Assembly (NCBI GenBank): GCA_007753675.1
Contig: CP036432.1
Coordinates: forward strand, 6,236,394 to 6,300,393
Direction: 5' to 3'
Source of the DNA: Stieleria magnilauensis
GTDB taxonomy: Bacteria; Planctomycetota; Planctomycetia; Pirellulales; Pirellulaceae
Length of the DNA: 64,000 bases
Position 1 is the stretch's first letter. Each line of letters starts with the position of its first letter. Under the pieces are notes generated by a model. That model did no database searches, was not told the origin of the DNA, and saw only the letters and a list, made by a program, of their open reading frames with translations. A program made the position numbers and the translations under genes. Of the stretch, positions 1 to 9,153 are shown in pieces.

Positions 1-1035
1 CAGGTCCTGCAACAGCAGCACACTTTCTTCCCAGCCGATGCACGCGTCGGTGATACTCAATCCCGGCACCAAGTCGCCGTCGGTCAGGCCCTGTTTGCCT
101 TCCAGAAGATTGCTCTCGATCATCACGCCCATGATCCTCAGGTCGCCGTCACTGAGTTGGCTGCAGACATCGCGGCAGACATAACGTTGGCGTTTGGTGA
201 TCTTTCGGCTGTTGGCGTGACTGCAATCGACCATGATGCGAGCCGGCAGACCCGCTTGAGTCAACAGCGCCGATGCTTCATCGATACTCGCCGCGTCGTA
301 ATTGGTGTGCAAGCCGCCGCGGAGGATGATGTGGCAGTCGCTATTTCCCGCGGTTGCGAAAATGGCCGACGTTCCCTCTTTGGTCACCGACAAGAAATGG
401 TGGGGTTGCCGAGCGCTGCAAATCGCGTCGACCGCGATCTGAACGTTACCGGAAGTGCCGTTCTTAAACCCGACCGGGCAAGACAAACCGGATGCGAGTT
501 CGCGATGCCCTTGGCTTTCCGTCGTCCGGGCTCCGATCGCCCCCCAGCCGACCAGGTCCGCGACGTATTGGGGGCTGATCAAATCCAAAAACTCGGTTCC
601 GGTCGGCAGCCCCATCGCGTTGATGTCGCGCAACAATCCGCGAGCGGTGCGCAGTCCTCGATTGATCTGGAAGCTGTCGTCCAATCCGGGGTCGTTGATC
701 AAGCCTTTCCAGCCGACGGTGGTACGCGGTTTTTCAAAGTACACCCGCATCACGATCAGCAACTGCTCTTGATGCTTTTGTTGTTCGGCGGCCAAACGCC
801 GCGCGTACTCCAGTGCCGCATCGGGATCGTGAATCGAACAGGGGCCGATCACGACGACCAGGCGATCGTCCTGTTGGGCCAAGATTCGCTGGATGCCGGT
901 CCGGGCCGTGAAAACCGTTTCTGCGATGGTCTCGTCCGCCGGAATCTCTGCCATCAATTCTTGCGGTGGCATCAGTTTCTTGATCGAACCGATGCGTAGA
1001 TCATCAATGGCGAACGATTGAGTATTTTGTGTCAT
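1..1035 (-). CDS. 3-deoxy-7-phosphoheptulonate (DAHP) synthase, class I, 3' end cut by the window
   Basis: First enzyme of the shikimate pathway: condenses phosphoenolpyruvate and erythrose-4-phosphate to DAHP in the cytoplasm. The reverse strand reads open from ATG at 1035 to the window edge (345 codons, no stop). The product carries the AroF/G/H hallmarks: GPCSIHD near residue 64, a KNGTSGN substrate loop near 191, DCSHAN near 270, MIESNL near 305 and TDACIGW near 329. The four expected metal ligands are present (Cys66, His273, Glu307, Asp330). E. coli AroG has about 350 residues, so only about a dozen C-terminal residues should be missing. No clear Shine-Dalgarno sequence precedes the ATG. 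Which feedback type it represents (Phe, Tyr or Trp sensitive) cannot be told. The open frame on the opposite strand is its shadow. Confidence 0.95.
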   Translation of the reverse strand, partial: MTQNTQSFAIDDLRIGSIKKLMPPQELMAEIPADETIAETVFTARTGIQRILAQQDDRLVVVIGPCSIHDPDAALEYARRLAAEQQKHQEQLLIVMRVYFEKPRTTVGWKGLINDPGLDDSFQINRGLRTARGLLRDINAMGLPTGTEFLDLISPQYVADLVGWGAIGARTTESQGHRELASGLSCPVGFKNGTSGNVQIAVDAICSARQPHHFLSVTKEGTSAIFATAGNSDCHIILRGGLHTNYDAASIDEASALLTQAGLPARIMVDCSHANSRKITKRQRYVCRDVCSQLSDGDLRIMGVMIESNLLEGKQGLTDGDLVPGLSITDACIGWEESVLLLQDL

Positions 1036-1716
1036 CGAGCGACTGGGGCGTGTAATTTCGAGAATGTCTCGCGCGGTTCCAGGGGAGGCCGTCCACTATT
1101 GACGATAATCAAAAACGGGGAACTCGGTAGTGAGAATTCTGGTCGGTTGAATGTGGAAGCGACGGGAAGAGGTGGGCTCGGCGACGCCGCGATCCTGTTT
1201 CCTCTTCCGTGATGAATGACGTTGGGGGCAAGGCCCGGATCCGCACGATCGTCGTTTTTCTCGGCGATGGAATCGTCGGCGAACACGAACCATGGTCCGA
1301 CGGGCCGAAAGATCACGGGCCGAATGATCAGAGAAACAATGCCGACGCCACGCTGATCGAGGGCCAGCGAACCAAAGAATTGCACCCCAAGCCGACCAAA
1401 TCGTCAACCCCCGACGTCTGCCCCGATTCCCCCGACGCTCCCCCGTGCAGTGCTTCCACGGTCACCCGGCTGACGCCCCGAAGGCCACGCTGTGAAGCAT
1501 TTTTTAGCGGTAGGGCGCGAGCCCACCGGTGTTTCGGGAACGATGAGGGACCGGAGGGCTTGCGCCCTGCCGCGAACACCTCGTCAAACGCAGGGAATAA
1601 ATGCTTCACAGCGTTGCCCGGAAGGGTCGAAACACCGCAGTCGGGAACGCGGAGAGAGGGACGATATCGCGTGGGCAGCCATTCGCCCGCCCACGCCCCG
1701 CGAGCCGACCGTCGCG
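1036..1716. other. Intergenic region without a convincing gene
   Basis: About 680 bp between the divergently oriented start of the DAHP synthase gene and the end of xdhC. Several short open frames run through it on both strands, but their translations are Arg/Pro/Ser-rich, lack recognisable motifs and overlap one another. The only clear structure is the nested palindromic repeat at 1488-1613. The promoter of the DAHP synthase gene should lie in the first part, but I cannot point to a confident -35/-10 pair. Confidence 0.6.
1488..1613. repeat. Dispersed nested palindromic repeat, copy 1
   Basis: Outer arms CGCTGTGAAGCATTT (1488) and AAATGCTTCACAGCG (ending 1613) are inverted copies. Inside lie a second inverted pair, AGCGGTAGGGCGCGAGC and its near-complement GCTTGCGCCCTGCCGC, and a core with TCGGGAACGATGAGGGACCGG. 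The same modules recur at 34292-34501, where the core lies in the opposite orientation and the inner cassette is doubled. There is no coding potential. It resembles REP/BIME-type or MITE-type elements; which cannot be decided by eye. Confidence 0.8.
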
Positions 1717-2532
1717 TCAAAACCGCTTGACCTTGTGTTGCAGCACCCCGAGTTCATCACGTTTCTGGATCAATTGCGCGAGGATGCTGATGGAGATCTC
1801 CGTGGGGGTGTTGTTGCCCAACGGCAGACCGATCGGGCAGCAAAAGGAATCGATTTTCTGCGGCGAGACGTTCAACTGTTTCAGCTCGCGCCGCAACACG
1901 CTCGCCTTTTGGGGGCTGCCGATCACACCAATGTACGGTGCGTCTCGCGTCGTCAGCAGCTCCGAAAGCACCGGCAAGTCCGTCGCGTGGCCCTTGCTGA
2001 TCAAAACGAAAAACGTCCCCGACGGTTGCTCGCCGACCAGCTCTTTGGGGCGTTCGACGCATCGTTTCGTCAGCTTGGGGTGATCGGGAATCTTTGCCAA
2101 CCAATCCGATCGCGGATCGATGCAGGTGACGCGGCAGTGCAATTGGCACAGCAAGGGGACCAGCACCTGGGCGACGTGCCCGGCACCGAACACCGCGATC
2201 GGCCAGTCGACTTTGCCGTGGACTTCGAAAAAAAGTTTGACCTCACCGCCGCACGTCATGCCGATGTCCGTTTGCAGGTTCCAGGTCACCAGATCGCAAC
2301 TGGTTCCCGAGGCGGTGGCGAGTAATTGCCGGGCATGCTCGATCGCGGCGGCTTCGATCTTTCCACCACCGATGGTCCCCGATTCGATGCCTTCGGCCGT
2401 CACGATTGCCTTGGCACCGGTGATTTGCGGGGCGCTGCCGCGAATGTCGATCAACGTCACGGTCACAAACGGTGTTTCCGATTGCAGCAGCGCCGTCAGT
2501 CTCTGATGATGTTGCACGACATCATACGTCAT
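1717..2532 (-). CDS. xdhC: XdhC/CoxI-family molybdenum hydroxylase maturation protein
   Basis: XdhC-type proteins bind molybdenum cofactor, help its sulfuration and hand it to xanthine dehydrogenase-family enzymes. The product (about 271 residues from ATG 2532) shows the two-part family layout: an N-terminal XdhC/CoxI domain with GSAP, GAKAIV and GTIGGGKIE, then a Rossmann-like C-terminal domain with AVFGAGHVA, IGVIGSP and the terminal PIGLPLGNNTPTEI signature. The frame stays open to 2571, but MTYDVVQ at 2532 matches where family members begin. It is divergent from the MocA-like gene, with start codons about 30 bp apart, and lies next to the iorAB-like structural genes, so it probably serves that enzyme. 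Confidence 0.9.
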   Translation of the reverse strand: MTYDVVQHHQRLTALLQSETPFVTVTLIDIRGSAPQITGAKAIVTAEGIESGTIGGGKIEAAAIEHARQLLATASGTSCDLVTWNLQTDIGMTCGGEVKLFFEVHGKVDWPIAVFGAGHVAQVLVPLLCQLHCRVTCIDPRSDWLAKIPDHPKLTKRCVERPKELVGEQPSGTFFVLISKGHATDLPVLSELLTTRDAPYIGVIGSPQKASVLRRELKQLNVSPQKIDSFCCPIGLPLGNNTPTEISISILAQLIQKRDELGVLQHKVKRF

Positions 2533-2562
2533 CTCGCATTCGCTCCGAATCTCGACTCCGCT

Positions 2563-3198
2563 GTGAACCAACCGCCATCAAAATGTTATTCGATCGTTCC
2601 TGCCGCAGGAAGAAGCAAGCGGATGGGCGGCGCGAAACTGCTGTTGCCCTGGGGCGACGGATTGCTGATCGATCAGGTCCTGGCGGCTTGGACCGACAGC
2701 CGAGTCGACGAAGTCGTCGTCGTGGTGCGGAACGACGACCAGGCGCTGACCGAAGCGTGTCGGCGACATCGCGTGCATCTGGTCCACCCGAACGACGATC
2801 CACTGGAGATGAAGACGTCGGTGCAGTGTGCCTTGCGCGAAATCCAAACCCGATTCACACCCAAAATTCATGATCGCTGTTTCATCGCGCCCGCGGACGT
2901 GCCGACGCTTTCCCCCCGCATCATCGACCGGCTGATCGCGGCCGAATCGGATGCCTCGACCATCGTGGTCCCAGAATTCGGGGGCAAACCGGGGCACCCG
3001 GCGTTGTTGCCCTGGCCGCTGACGGCGGAGATTTTTGAACTCGGCCCCGACGAGGGCATTGACCGGATCGTCAAACGGAATCGGCAACTGGCCGTTCCCT
3101 TTCCCGCCGAACAACGTGTGGTGGATGTCGATACACCCGAGGAATACGAACGTTTGCGAGACGCGTTGCCTGAGGGGTGGAAAAAGAAGAGGTGCTGA
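2563..3198 (+). CDS. MocA/MobA-like nucleotidyltransferase (molybdenum cofactor cytidylyltransferase-like)
   Basis: Probably transfers CMP (MocA) or GMP (MobA) to molybdopterin to make a dinucleotide cofactor for the adjacent hydroxylase. The product (211 residues) starts with the family's nucleotide-binding stretch VPAAGRSKRMGGAKLLLPW and has the metal-binding APADVP motif and a FGGKPGHPALLP segment typical of MocA-like proteins. The frame is open back to 2326, but that region overlaps xdhC. GTG at 2563 places the conserved block at residue 12, as in relatives; no ATG lies in the useful interval. It is about 120 bp upstream of the 2Fe-2S subunit gene on the same strand. Xanthine dehydrogenase-family enzymes usually take the cytosine form, which favours MocA, but that is inference. 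Confidence 0.85.
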   Translation: MNQPPSKCYSIVPAAGRSKRMGGAKLLLPWGDGLLIDQVLAAWTDSRVDEVVVVVRNDDQALTEACRRHRVHLVHPNDDPLEMKTSVQCALREIQTRFTPKIHDRCFIAPADVPTLSPRIIDRLIAAESDASTIVVPEFGGKPGHPALLPWPLTAEIFELGPDEGIDRIVKRNRQLAVPFPAEQRVVDVDTPEEYERLRDALPEGWKKKRC

Positions 3199-3321
3199 GA
3201 CGCCGATTTTGCGTTTCCCCTCCGGAAAGCCGAGGCGACTTTGGCGGCAACGGTCTGTTAAACTCAACAGCGGATGAATCGACTTCCACATTTCTGCCGC
3301 GGCTTTTGCGAAAGGGACAAG

Positions 3322-3783
3322 ATGACATCGATCAACGTGAACGGCAAAGTCCACGATCTGGGAGACGTGCCCGACGACACGCCCTTGCTGTGGGTACTGC
3401 GTGACCATCTTGGTTTGACCGGGACGAAATATGGATGCGGGATCGCCGAATGCGGCATCTGCACCGTGCACATCGACGGCGACGCGATCCAGTCCTGTAT
3501 CACCCAGTTGGGCGAAGTCGGTGATTCTGAAATCACGACCATCGAGGGGCTATCCGAAGACGGTTCCCACCCGGTCCAAAAAGCCTGGAAGCAACACGGC
3601 GTGCCGCAGTGCGGTTATTGCCAAGTGGGCCAGATGATGATGGCCGCCGCGATGCTGCAGTCCAACAACGATCCCAGCGACGATGACATCGACAGCGAGA
3701 TGTGGAACATCTGTCGTTGCGGTACCTACCCGCGGATCCGCGCGGCGATCAAATCCGCGGCAAAGGAGATGCAGGCCAAATGA
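3322..3783 (+). CDS. 2Fe-2S subunit of a molybdenum hydroxylase (isoquinoline 1-oxidoreductase alpha-like)
   Basis: Small electron-transfer subunit with two 2Fe-2S clusters, passing electrons from the molybdenum subunit. The 153-residue product has a plant-ferredoxin-like first cluster ([12 protein letters not shown] followed by SC) and the second cluster typical of the family (CGYCQVGQ and [11 protein letters not shown]). Length fits IorA-type subunits. ATG 3322 is chosen because the preceding GAAAGGGACAAG supplies a ribosome-binding site; the 16 in-frame codons before it look non-coding. Its stop overlaps the start of the large subunit gene (ATGA at 3780-3783), so the two are translationally coupled. 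Confidence 0.93.
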   Translation: MTSINVNGKVHDLGDVPDDTPLLWVLRDHLGLTGTKYGCGIAECGICTVHIDGDAIQSCITQLGEVGDSEITTIEGLSEDGSHPVQKAWKQHGVPQCGYCQVGQMMMAAAMLQSNNDPSDDDIDSEMWNICRCGTYPRIRAAIKSAAKEMQAK

Positions 3784-6065
3784 ACACTTCCATCCAATCA
3801 CGCAAAGGGATCTCGCGTCGCGGTTTTCTTGCCGGCGCGTCGGCCGGATCATTGGTCTTGATGGCCAAGGTCACCGGCGGCCAAGAAGTCGTCGTCGTGG
3901 GGGCGACCAAGGCCAACCTTGAATCCTTCGATCCCGACCTGTTCGTCTCCATCGCACCCGACGGGATCGTTTCCATTCTGGCCCACCGCAGTGAGATGGG
4001 AACCGGGATTCGAACCAGTCTGCCCCGAGTCGTCGCCGACGAATTAGAAGCGGACTGGGAACGCGTGGAAATCGTTCAGGCGATCGGCGACAAACGACTC
4101 GGTGATCAAAACACCGACGGGTCCAACAGCATCCGGTTCTTCTTTGATCGCATGCGGGTCGCTGGAGCCACCGCGCGGACGATGCTGGAACGCGCCGCGG
4201 CGCAAAAATGGGGCGTGCCGGTCGATCAGTGCAAGGCCGACAATCATCGTGTCGTGCATTCCAACAGCGATCGTGAGATCGGGTTCGGCGAACTGGTTTC
4301 GATCGCCAGCACCCTGGATGTGCCGGCGGCCGACGAATTGACTCTGAAACCGGCGTCGAAGTATCGCTACATCGGCAAGGACACGCCGATCACCGATATG
4401 GACGACATCCTGACGGGTAAGGCGATCTATGGGATCGACGCTCGGATGGAAAACCAGCTGTTCGCCGTCATTGCCCGGCCGCCCGTGGTCGGCGGGACGG
4501 TCAAGTCCTTCGACGCGTCCGAAGCAAAGAAGATCCCCGGTGTGGTGGACGTCATTGAAATCCCCAAATTCGTGGGTGCTCCGCTGTTTCAACCGCTCGG
4601 CGGTGTCGCCGTTTGCGCCGACAGCACCTGGGCCGCTTGGCAGGGACGCGACGCGCTTGACATTCAGTGGGACGATGGCCCCAACGCCAACTACGACACC
4701 GATGAATTCGCCAAGACCTTGGCGGCGGCGGCCAACCAGCCCGGCAAAGCGGTGCGGAACCACGGTGATGCCGACAAGGTGATCGCCGAATCCGACAACG
4801 TGCTTCGCGCCGATTACTCCGTGCCACACTTGTCACACGCTCCGATGGAGACGCCTTGCGCGGTCGCGGATGTCAAAACCGAAGGCGACAAAGTCGTCTC
4901 CTGCACGGTCACCGCTGCGACGCAAAATCCGCAAGCGGTTCAGCAAGCCGTCGGCCCCGCGATGGGCATGAAACCGGAAGACGTGATCGTCAACGTCACC
5001 CTGCTCGGTTCCGGTTTCGGTCGCAAAAGCAAACCGGACTACTGCGTCGAAGCGGCCATGTTGTCGCGAAAACTCGGCCGCCCCGTTCACGTCACGTGGA
5101 CGCGTGAAGACGACATCCACAACGATTACTTCCACACGATTTCACACGTGCACCTGGAAGCCGCCGTGGATGACGACGGAAAACCGAACGCGTGGCTGGC
5201 ACGCGCGGCCTACCCGACGATCGGATCGACGTTCAACCCGTTTGCAAAAGAACCGGCGGGGTTCGAAGTCGAAATGGGGCTGACCGATTGCCCCTACGAC
5301 ATTCCCCATTTACGCGTCGAAGTCGGCCAGGCGGCCGCGCACACGCGGATCGGCTGGCTGCGATCGGTCGCACACATCCAGCAAAATTTTGCGGTCTGTT
5401 CCTTTGCCGACGAACTGGCCCACCACGCCGGGCGCGATCCCTATGAGTACCTGTTGGAGTTATTGGGCCAGGACCGCCATCTGGACTTGAAAGCGATCGG
5501 GTTGTCCAACCGCGGCGCCTCGCCGACGGATTATCCCTACGACATCGGGCGGCTCAAAGCGGTCACGCGACGTGCCGCGGAAATGGCCGACTGGCAACGA
5601 GGAAAACAGTTGCCCAAGGGTCGCGGCGTCGGCATCGCCTGCTGCCGCGCGTTCCTGGGCTACACCGGGCACGTCGTCGAAGTCGAAGTGTCACAAGACG
5701 GCAAACTGCGGATCCCCAAGGTTTGGGTCGCGCTCGATGCAGGGCTGATCGTCAGCCCCGATCGCGTGCGAGCCCAGGTCGAAGGCGCCGCGATCATGGC
5801 GACGACCCAGGCGCGTTACGGCAAGATCACCTTCAAGAACGGCCGGGTGCAGCAATCCAATTACGATGACTATTCCATGGTCACGATGAGTGATGCCCCG
5901 CGCGAAATCATCGTCGATGTGATCGACAGCAAGGCCGCGCCGGCCGGTGTCGGTGAAACTACGGTGCCGTCCTTCGCCCCCGCTCTCTGCAACGCGATCT
6001 TTGCGGCAACCGGAAAACGCATCCGCGATCTGCCACTTCGCGATCACGACCTTTCCTGGAGCTAA
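3780..6065 (+). CDS. Tat-exported molybdopterin-binding subunit of a molybdenum hydroxylase (isoquinoline 1-oxidoreductase beta-like)
   Basis: Catalytic subunit of the xanthine dehydrogenase superfamily that hydroxylates an N-heterocycle or oxidises an aldehyde using Mo-cofactor. The 761-residue product has a twin-arginine signal near residues 11-35 ([12 protein letters not shown]), so the folded heterodimer is probably exported to the periplasm. Family stretches include [32 protein letters not shown] and the C-terminal [19 protein letters not shown], which carries the expected catalytic Glu. Length matches IorB (700-780). No FAD subunit gene follows, as expected for IorAB-type two-subunit enzymes whose electrons go to a cytochrome or another external acceptor. 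Substrate unknown. Its TAA overlaps the stop of the convergent lyase gene. Confidence 0.92.
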   Translation: MNTSIQSRKGISRRGFLAGASAGSLVLMAKVTGGQEVVVVGATKANLESFDPDLFVSIAPDGIVSILAHRSEMGTGIRTSLPRVVADELEADWERVEIVQAIGDKRLGDQNTDGSNSIRFFFDRMRVAGATARTMLERAAAQKWGVPVDQCKADNHRVVHSNSDREIGFGELVSIASTLDVPAADELTLKPASKYRYIGKDTPITDMDDILTGKAIYGIDARMENQLFAVIARPPVVGGTVKSFDASEAKKIPGVVDVIEIPKFVGAPLFQPLGGVAVCADSTWAAWQGRDALDIQWDDGPNANYDTDEFAKTLAAAANQPGKAVRNHGDADKVIAESDNVLRADYSVPHLSHAPMETPCAVADVKTEGDKVVSCTVTAATQNPQAVQQAVGPAMGMKPEDVIVNVTLLGSGFGRKSKPDYCVEAAMLSRKLGRPVHVTWTREDDIHNDYFHTISHVHLEAAVDDDGKPNAWLARAAYPTIGSTFNPFAKEPAGFEVEMGLTDCPYDIPHLRVEVGQAAAHTRIGWLRSVAHIQQNFAVCSFADELAHHAGRDPYEYLLELLGQDRHLDLKAIGLSNRGASPTDYPYDIGRLKAVTRRAAEMADWQRGKQLPKGRGVGIACCRAFLGYTGHVVEVEVSQDGKLRIPKVWVALDAGLIVSPDRVRAQVEGAAIMATTQARYGKITFKNGRVQQSNYDDYSMVTMSDAPREIIVDVIDSKAAPAGVGETTVPSFAPALCNAIFAATGKRIRDLPLRDHDLSWS

Positions 6066-7522
6066 CGTGGTCGCCAGGTCGGCCCGGTGTTCTCCGCCGA
6101 AGGCCAGACGCGATGCGCGGTGGCGGGGTCATCGCATCCGGCCACTGCGTTTGCACCGCGGGGAAAATCATCGAGATCGTTCTTGACGATGTCGTGAACG
6201 TCGCAGCGAAGCGAACGCGCATCGCTCGGCCGCAACAATCCATCGGCCGCGCGTTGCAAGGACAGTTCGACGCGGGGGAATTGCATGAAGGTGTCACGAT
6301 CATCACCGCCGGCCTGTTGCAAATTCCCTTGCCAAACGAAGTCCTTCGGTTCGGCATGGATTCGAAACAGCTGCCATTTCATCGGCATGAAAATGTTGCC
6401 AACGAACTGGCAGTCACTCGGATTGGCCGATTGTTTCTTGCCGGCACCCATGCCGATTTCCATCGACACCTTGCAATCAATGAAGGTGTTGTGGGCCACG
6501 ACCGCGCCGCGAACCGGTGCGTATGAGTTGAGCGCCCCGTTTGGGATCCCGTTCATCATGCACAGGGCGGCACGTTCGGCGTCGCCGCGCAGGCCTTCGA
6601 AATAGTTGTTTGTGACGCGGTGGTCCTGGCCGATCAGACGCACGCCGCCGGTGCCGCGTTGTTGTCGGCCCAGAAAAATGTTTCCATCAACCAGACAGCG
6701 ATGGCCATGTCGCAGGGTCAGCGCACCGGCGCAGGAATCGAAGACGTTGTGCCGGTAAATGTTCCCACACGACTTGTTGGATACGACCTCCGCTTCGCCG
6801 TCGCATCGGTAAAAGTAATTGTCTTCGACGACACTGGCGCACTCGAGTTCGGAGACTTCGCTGGTGCCGATGCGAATCGTCTCGCCGCCGTTGCGTCCCA
6901 GTTCGGGCCGGGGACCGAAGTGGTTGTGATCGATGCGGTGGTGCTGGGCAACCTCGCTGACCCAGACGACCAACGTGGTCCCTCGGCTCTTTTTGCCGCC
7001 GAAGTAACAATGGTCGACACGATTGTTGGTACCGTAGATGGACAGCCAACGGGATTCGATCCCGGCATCGGAATCCCCGGTCTGTTCGAACCAGCATTGC
7101 GTGACTCGGCAATGATGCGCAAGCCGTTGACTGTGCGTCCGCAGTTGCACGACATCGCTGACGCCGTCCGGATCGCGAAACACAAACCCGGTGACGTTGA
7201 CATGGGTTCCCGAAACCCGAAATTCCGTCGCTCCGGAAAACACCACACCGCCGGGGTGTTGGGGGCGAACGACGATCGGTGCCTCGTTCGTTCCCGGCAA
7301 CTGTTCGAACGTCAGTTTTGCATCCTTCCAGTCGCCATCGGCCAGCACGATCGCGTCACCGGCCGCGACGTCCTTGAGGGCCGTTTTTAACTCGCTGTCC
7401 TTGCCGATTTTCCACTGTTTGCCATCGGCGCGTCCAGCCAGCAGAACCGCAAGGCATCCCGCAAGGAGCCACGTAGACCCGATAAAGCCGGGCCGGGCGG
7501 CCCCGTGATTAATGTTCAACAT
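6062..7522 (-). CDS. Secreted polysaccharide lyase family 6 protein (chondroitinase B / alginate lyase type)
   Basis: Predicted extracellular or periplasmic beta-helix enzyme cleaving uronate-containing polysaccharides by beta-elimination. From ATG 7522 the 486-residue product begins with a signal peptide (hydrophobic STWLLAGCLAVLLAG, cleavage near residue 33). The body shows the PL6 pattern of helix turns: NNRVDHCYF, GTTLVVW, RIDHNHFG, GGETIRIGTSE, VEDNYFYRCDGE, VSNKSCGN, LRHGHR and VTNNYFEG. The Lys in SNKS and the Arg in LRHGHR fit the catalytic Lys/Arg pair known for chondroitinase B. The frame remains open to 7843 but that part overlaps the divergent propeller gene and lacks a signal. 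Alginate is the commonest PL6 substrate and planctomycetes live on algae, but the substrate is inference. Confidence 0.88.
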   Translation of the reverse strand: MLNINHGAARPGFIGSTWLLAGCLAVLLAGRADGKQWKIGKDSELKTALKDVAAGDAIVLADGDWKDAKLTFEQLPGTNEAPIVVRPQHPGGVVFSGATEFRVSGTHVNVTGFVFRDPDGVSDVVQLRTHSQRLAHHCRVTQCWFEQTGDSDAGIESRWLSIYGTNNRVDHCYFGGKKSRGTTLVVWVSEVAQHHRIDHNHFGPRPELGRNGGETIRIGTSEVSELECASVVEDNYFYRCDGEAEVVSNKSCGNIYRHNVFDSCAGALTLRHGHRCLVDGNIFLGRQQRGTGGVRLIGQDHRVTNNYFEGLRGDAERAALCMMNGIPNGALNSYAPVRGAVVAHNTFIDCKVSMEIGMGAGKKQSANPSDCQFVGNIFMPMKWQLFRIHAEPKDFVWQGNLQQAGGDDRDTFMQFPRVELSLQRAADGLLRPSDARSLRCDVHDIVKNDLDDFPRGANAVAGCDDPATAHRVWPSAENTGPTWRPR

Positions 7523-7637
7523 GTTCGTTTCGCTGAAATCAACGCGGAAATCGAGTGGGCAGACGAGAGATGCACTGACCGCTCGGGAAGGATAAACTTT
7601 TATCATATCTCCTCTGAACACTCGATGAGCTGAACCC

Positions 7638-8891
7638 ATGCGTTTCCCTGTTGTTGTTGCACTCTGTGTCGTTTCGGTCTTTTCCATCACCGCCAGCGGC
7701 GAGGACTGGTCGCGTTTTCGCGGCCCTAATGGACAGGGAATCGCGGAGGGAACGATCCCCCTGACCTGGAGTAGCGAGGAAAACCTAGCGTGGTCTGTGG
7801 AACTTCCCGGCGAAGGTTCCTCGTCGCCGATCGTCGTCGACAATCGCGTGTATGTGACGTGTTATTCCGGCAGCGGTTCCGATGCCAAACGGCACATCGT
7901 GTGTCTCGACGCGGACTCGGGAAAGCAGCTTTGGACCGATGCGATCAGCGGACCGGAACGCGAAGACGCGTATCAGGGATACATCACCGAGCACGGCTAT
8001 GCCAGCGGGACACCGGTTTGCGATGGGAAACACGTCTATGCGTTCTTCGGCAAAGCCGGCGTGGTCGCCTGGACCGTCGAGGGCAAGAAGGTGTGGCAGC
8101 AAGACGTCGGCCAAATGTCCAGCAACCGGCAATGGGGCTCCGGTTCAAGCCCGGTGCTGCACGAGGGGATCTTGATCGTCAATGCATCCGAGGAGGCGCG
8201 GGCGATCATCGGATTGGATGCCGCGACGGGCAACGAACGTTGGAAGGCCGAGTACGATCTTCTGGAACTCTGTTACGCGACACCGATTCTGGTTCCGGGC
8301 GAAGGCGACGTGATGGAAGCGGTGATCTCGATGCCCGGCGAAGTGTGGGGATTGAACGCGACGACCGGCAAGATCCGCTGGTTTTGTGAGATCGGAAACG
8401 GCGGCAATGTCAGCCCCAGTGTCGTCCTCAGTGAAGATGCGTTCTACACGTTCGGCGGGTATCCGGCACAACAGACCAACGCGATTCGTCGTGGCGGTCG
8501 CAAGGACATCACCGCGACGCATCACCTCTGGGAAAGCCGCGACAGCAGCTACGTCCCGACGCCGCTGTACTTCGATGGCCATCTCTACTGGGTCAGCCAT
8601 CGCGGCCAAGCCTTCGTCGTCAATGCCAAGACCGGCGAGACAGTGACGCGAGAGCGATTGGATGATCTGAAGTCGGGCGGCAGTCCCGTGTACGCCTCAC
8701 CGATCAAAGTCGGGGAGCGTCTGTATGTCGTCACGCGTCGTAGCGGGACGTACGTCTTTGAAGCGACGCCCGAAATGAAGCAGATTGCCAAGAGCGAACC
8801 GTTGGACGAATCGGACTTCAACGCCACACCGGCCATCTCAAACGGCCGCGCCTACCTGCGCAGCAACCAAGCGATCTACTGCGTGAAGTAA
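7638..8891 (+). CDS. Secreted PQQ-type beta-propeller protein
   Basis: The 417-residue product begins with a signal peptide (MRFPVVVALCVVSVFSITASG, cleavage near residue 21) followed at once by EDWSRFRGPNGQG, the opening block of many planctomycete secreted quinoprotein-like propellers. Repeats of the form AxxGxxxW recur (DADSGKQLW, DAATGNERW, NATTGKIRW, NAKTGETV), giving a seven- or eight-bladed propeller. It resembles BamB in fold but lacks a lipoprotein Cys, so it is probably free in the periplasm. There is no sign of an actual PQQ-binding dehydrogenase active site, so a binding or structural role is likelier than catalysis. Divergent from the PL6 lyase with 115 bp between starts. Confidence 0.85.
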   Translation: MRFPVVVALCVVSVFSITASGEDWSRFRGPNGQGIAEGTIPLTWSSEENLAWSVELPGEGSSSPIVVDNRVYVTCYSGSGSDAKRHIVCLDADSGKQLWTDAISGPEREDAYQGYITEHGYASGTPVCDGKHVYAFFGKAGVVAWTVEGKKVWQQDVGQMSSNRQWGSGSSPVLHEGILIVNASEEARAIIGLDAATGNERWKAEYDLLELCYATPILVPGEGDVMEAVISMPGEVWGLNATTGKIRWFCEIGNGGNVSPSVVLSEDAFYTFGGYPAQQTNAIRRGGRKDITATHHLWESRDSSYVPTPLYFDGHLYWVSHRGQAFVVNAKTGETVTRERLDDLKSGGSPVYASPIKVGERLYVVTRRSGTYVFEATPEMKQIAKSEPLDESDFNATPAISNGRAYLRSNQAIYCVK

Positions 8892-8893
8892 GC

Positions 8894-9072
8894 GCTGATC
8901 ATCGTCGGACATCAGCCGGTTCGCGCCAGCGTCCGGGCCCCCACGCCTGACTCCCCCATGGCCCGTAGGCTCGCGCCAAACGGCTGATCATCGTTAGACA
9001 TCAGCCGGTTCGCGTGAGCGCCCGGGCCCCACGCCTGACTCCCCAGGCCTATCGGCTCGTGCCCTATCAGCT
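8894..9072. repeat. Two tandem copies of an 89-bp intergenic repeat
   Basis: The unit starting GCTGATCATCGTCGGACATC at 8894 recurs at 8983 as GCTGATCATCGTTAGACATC, followed in both by CAGCCGGTTCGCG, CCGGGCCC and CACGCCTGACTCCCC. The second copy has several substitutions and fades out at about 9072. It begins two bases after the stop of the propeller gene and lies before the SDR gene. No coding potential and no obvious terminator-like T-run. Confidence 0.75.
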
Positions 9073-9153
9073 ACTCTCTTTCACCCTGCCGGGATATGCT
9101 AACCGGCGACTTTGATCCTCTCCTCCCCTCGATCCACAGAACAATACCGACAG

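Noticed and set aside
157..999. Long open frame on the plus strand in the first kilobase
   Set aside because: It is antisense to the DAHP synthase gene, whose motifs are unmistakable; its translation has no features of its own.
1209..1730. Open frames across 1.1-1.7 kb on both strands
   Set aside because: They overlap one another and the palindromic repeat, are rich in Arg/Pro/Ser and show no motif.
2326..2562. In-frame N-terminal extension of the MocA-like gene
   Set aside because: It overlaps the xdhC gene and adds residues before the conserved nucleotide-binding motif that relatives do not have.
7638..8891. PQQ-dependent alcohol dehydrogenase
   Set aside because: Only propeller repeats are seen; length and lack of the disulfide/active-site motifs do not fit an enzyme of about 600 residues.
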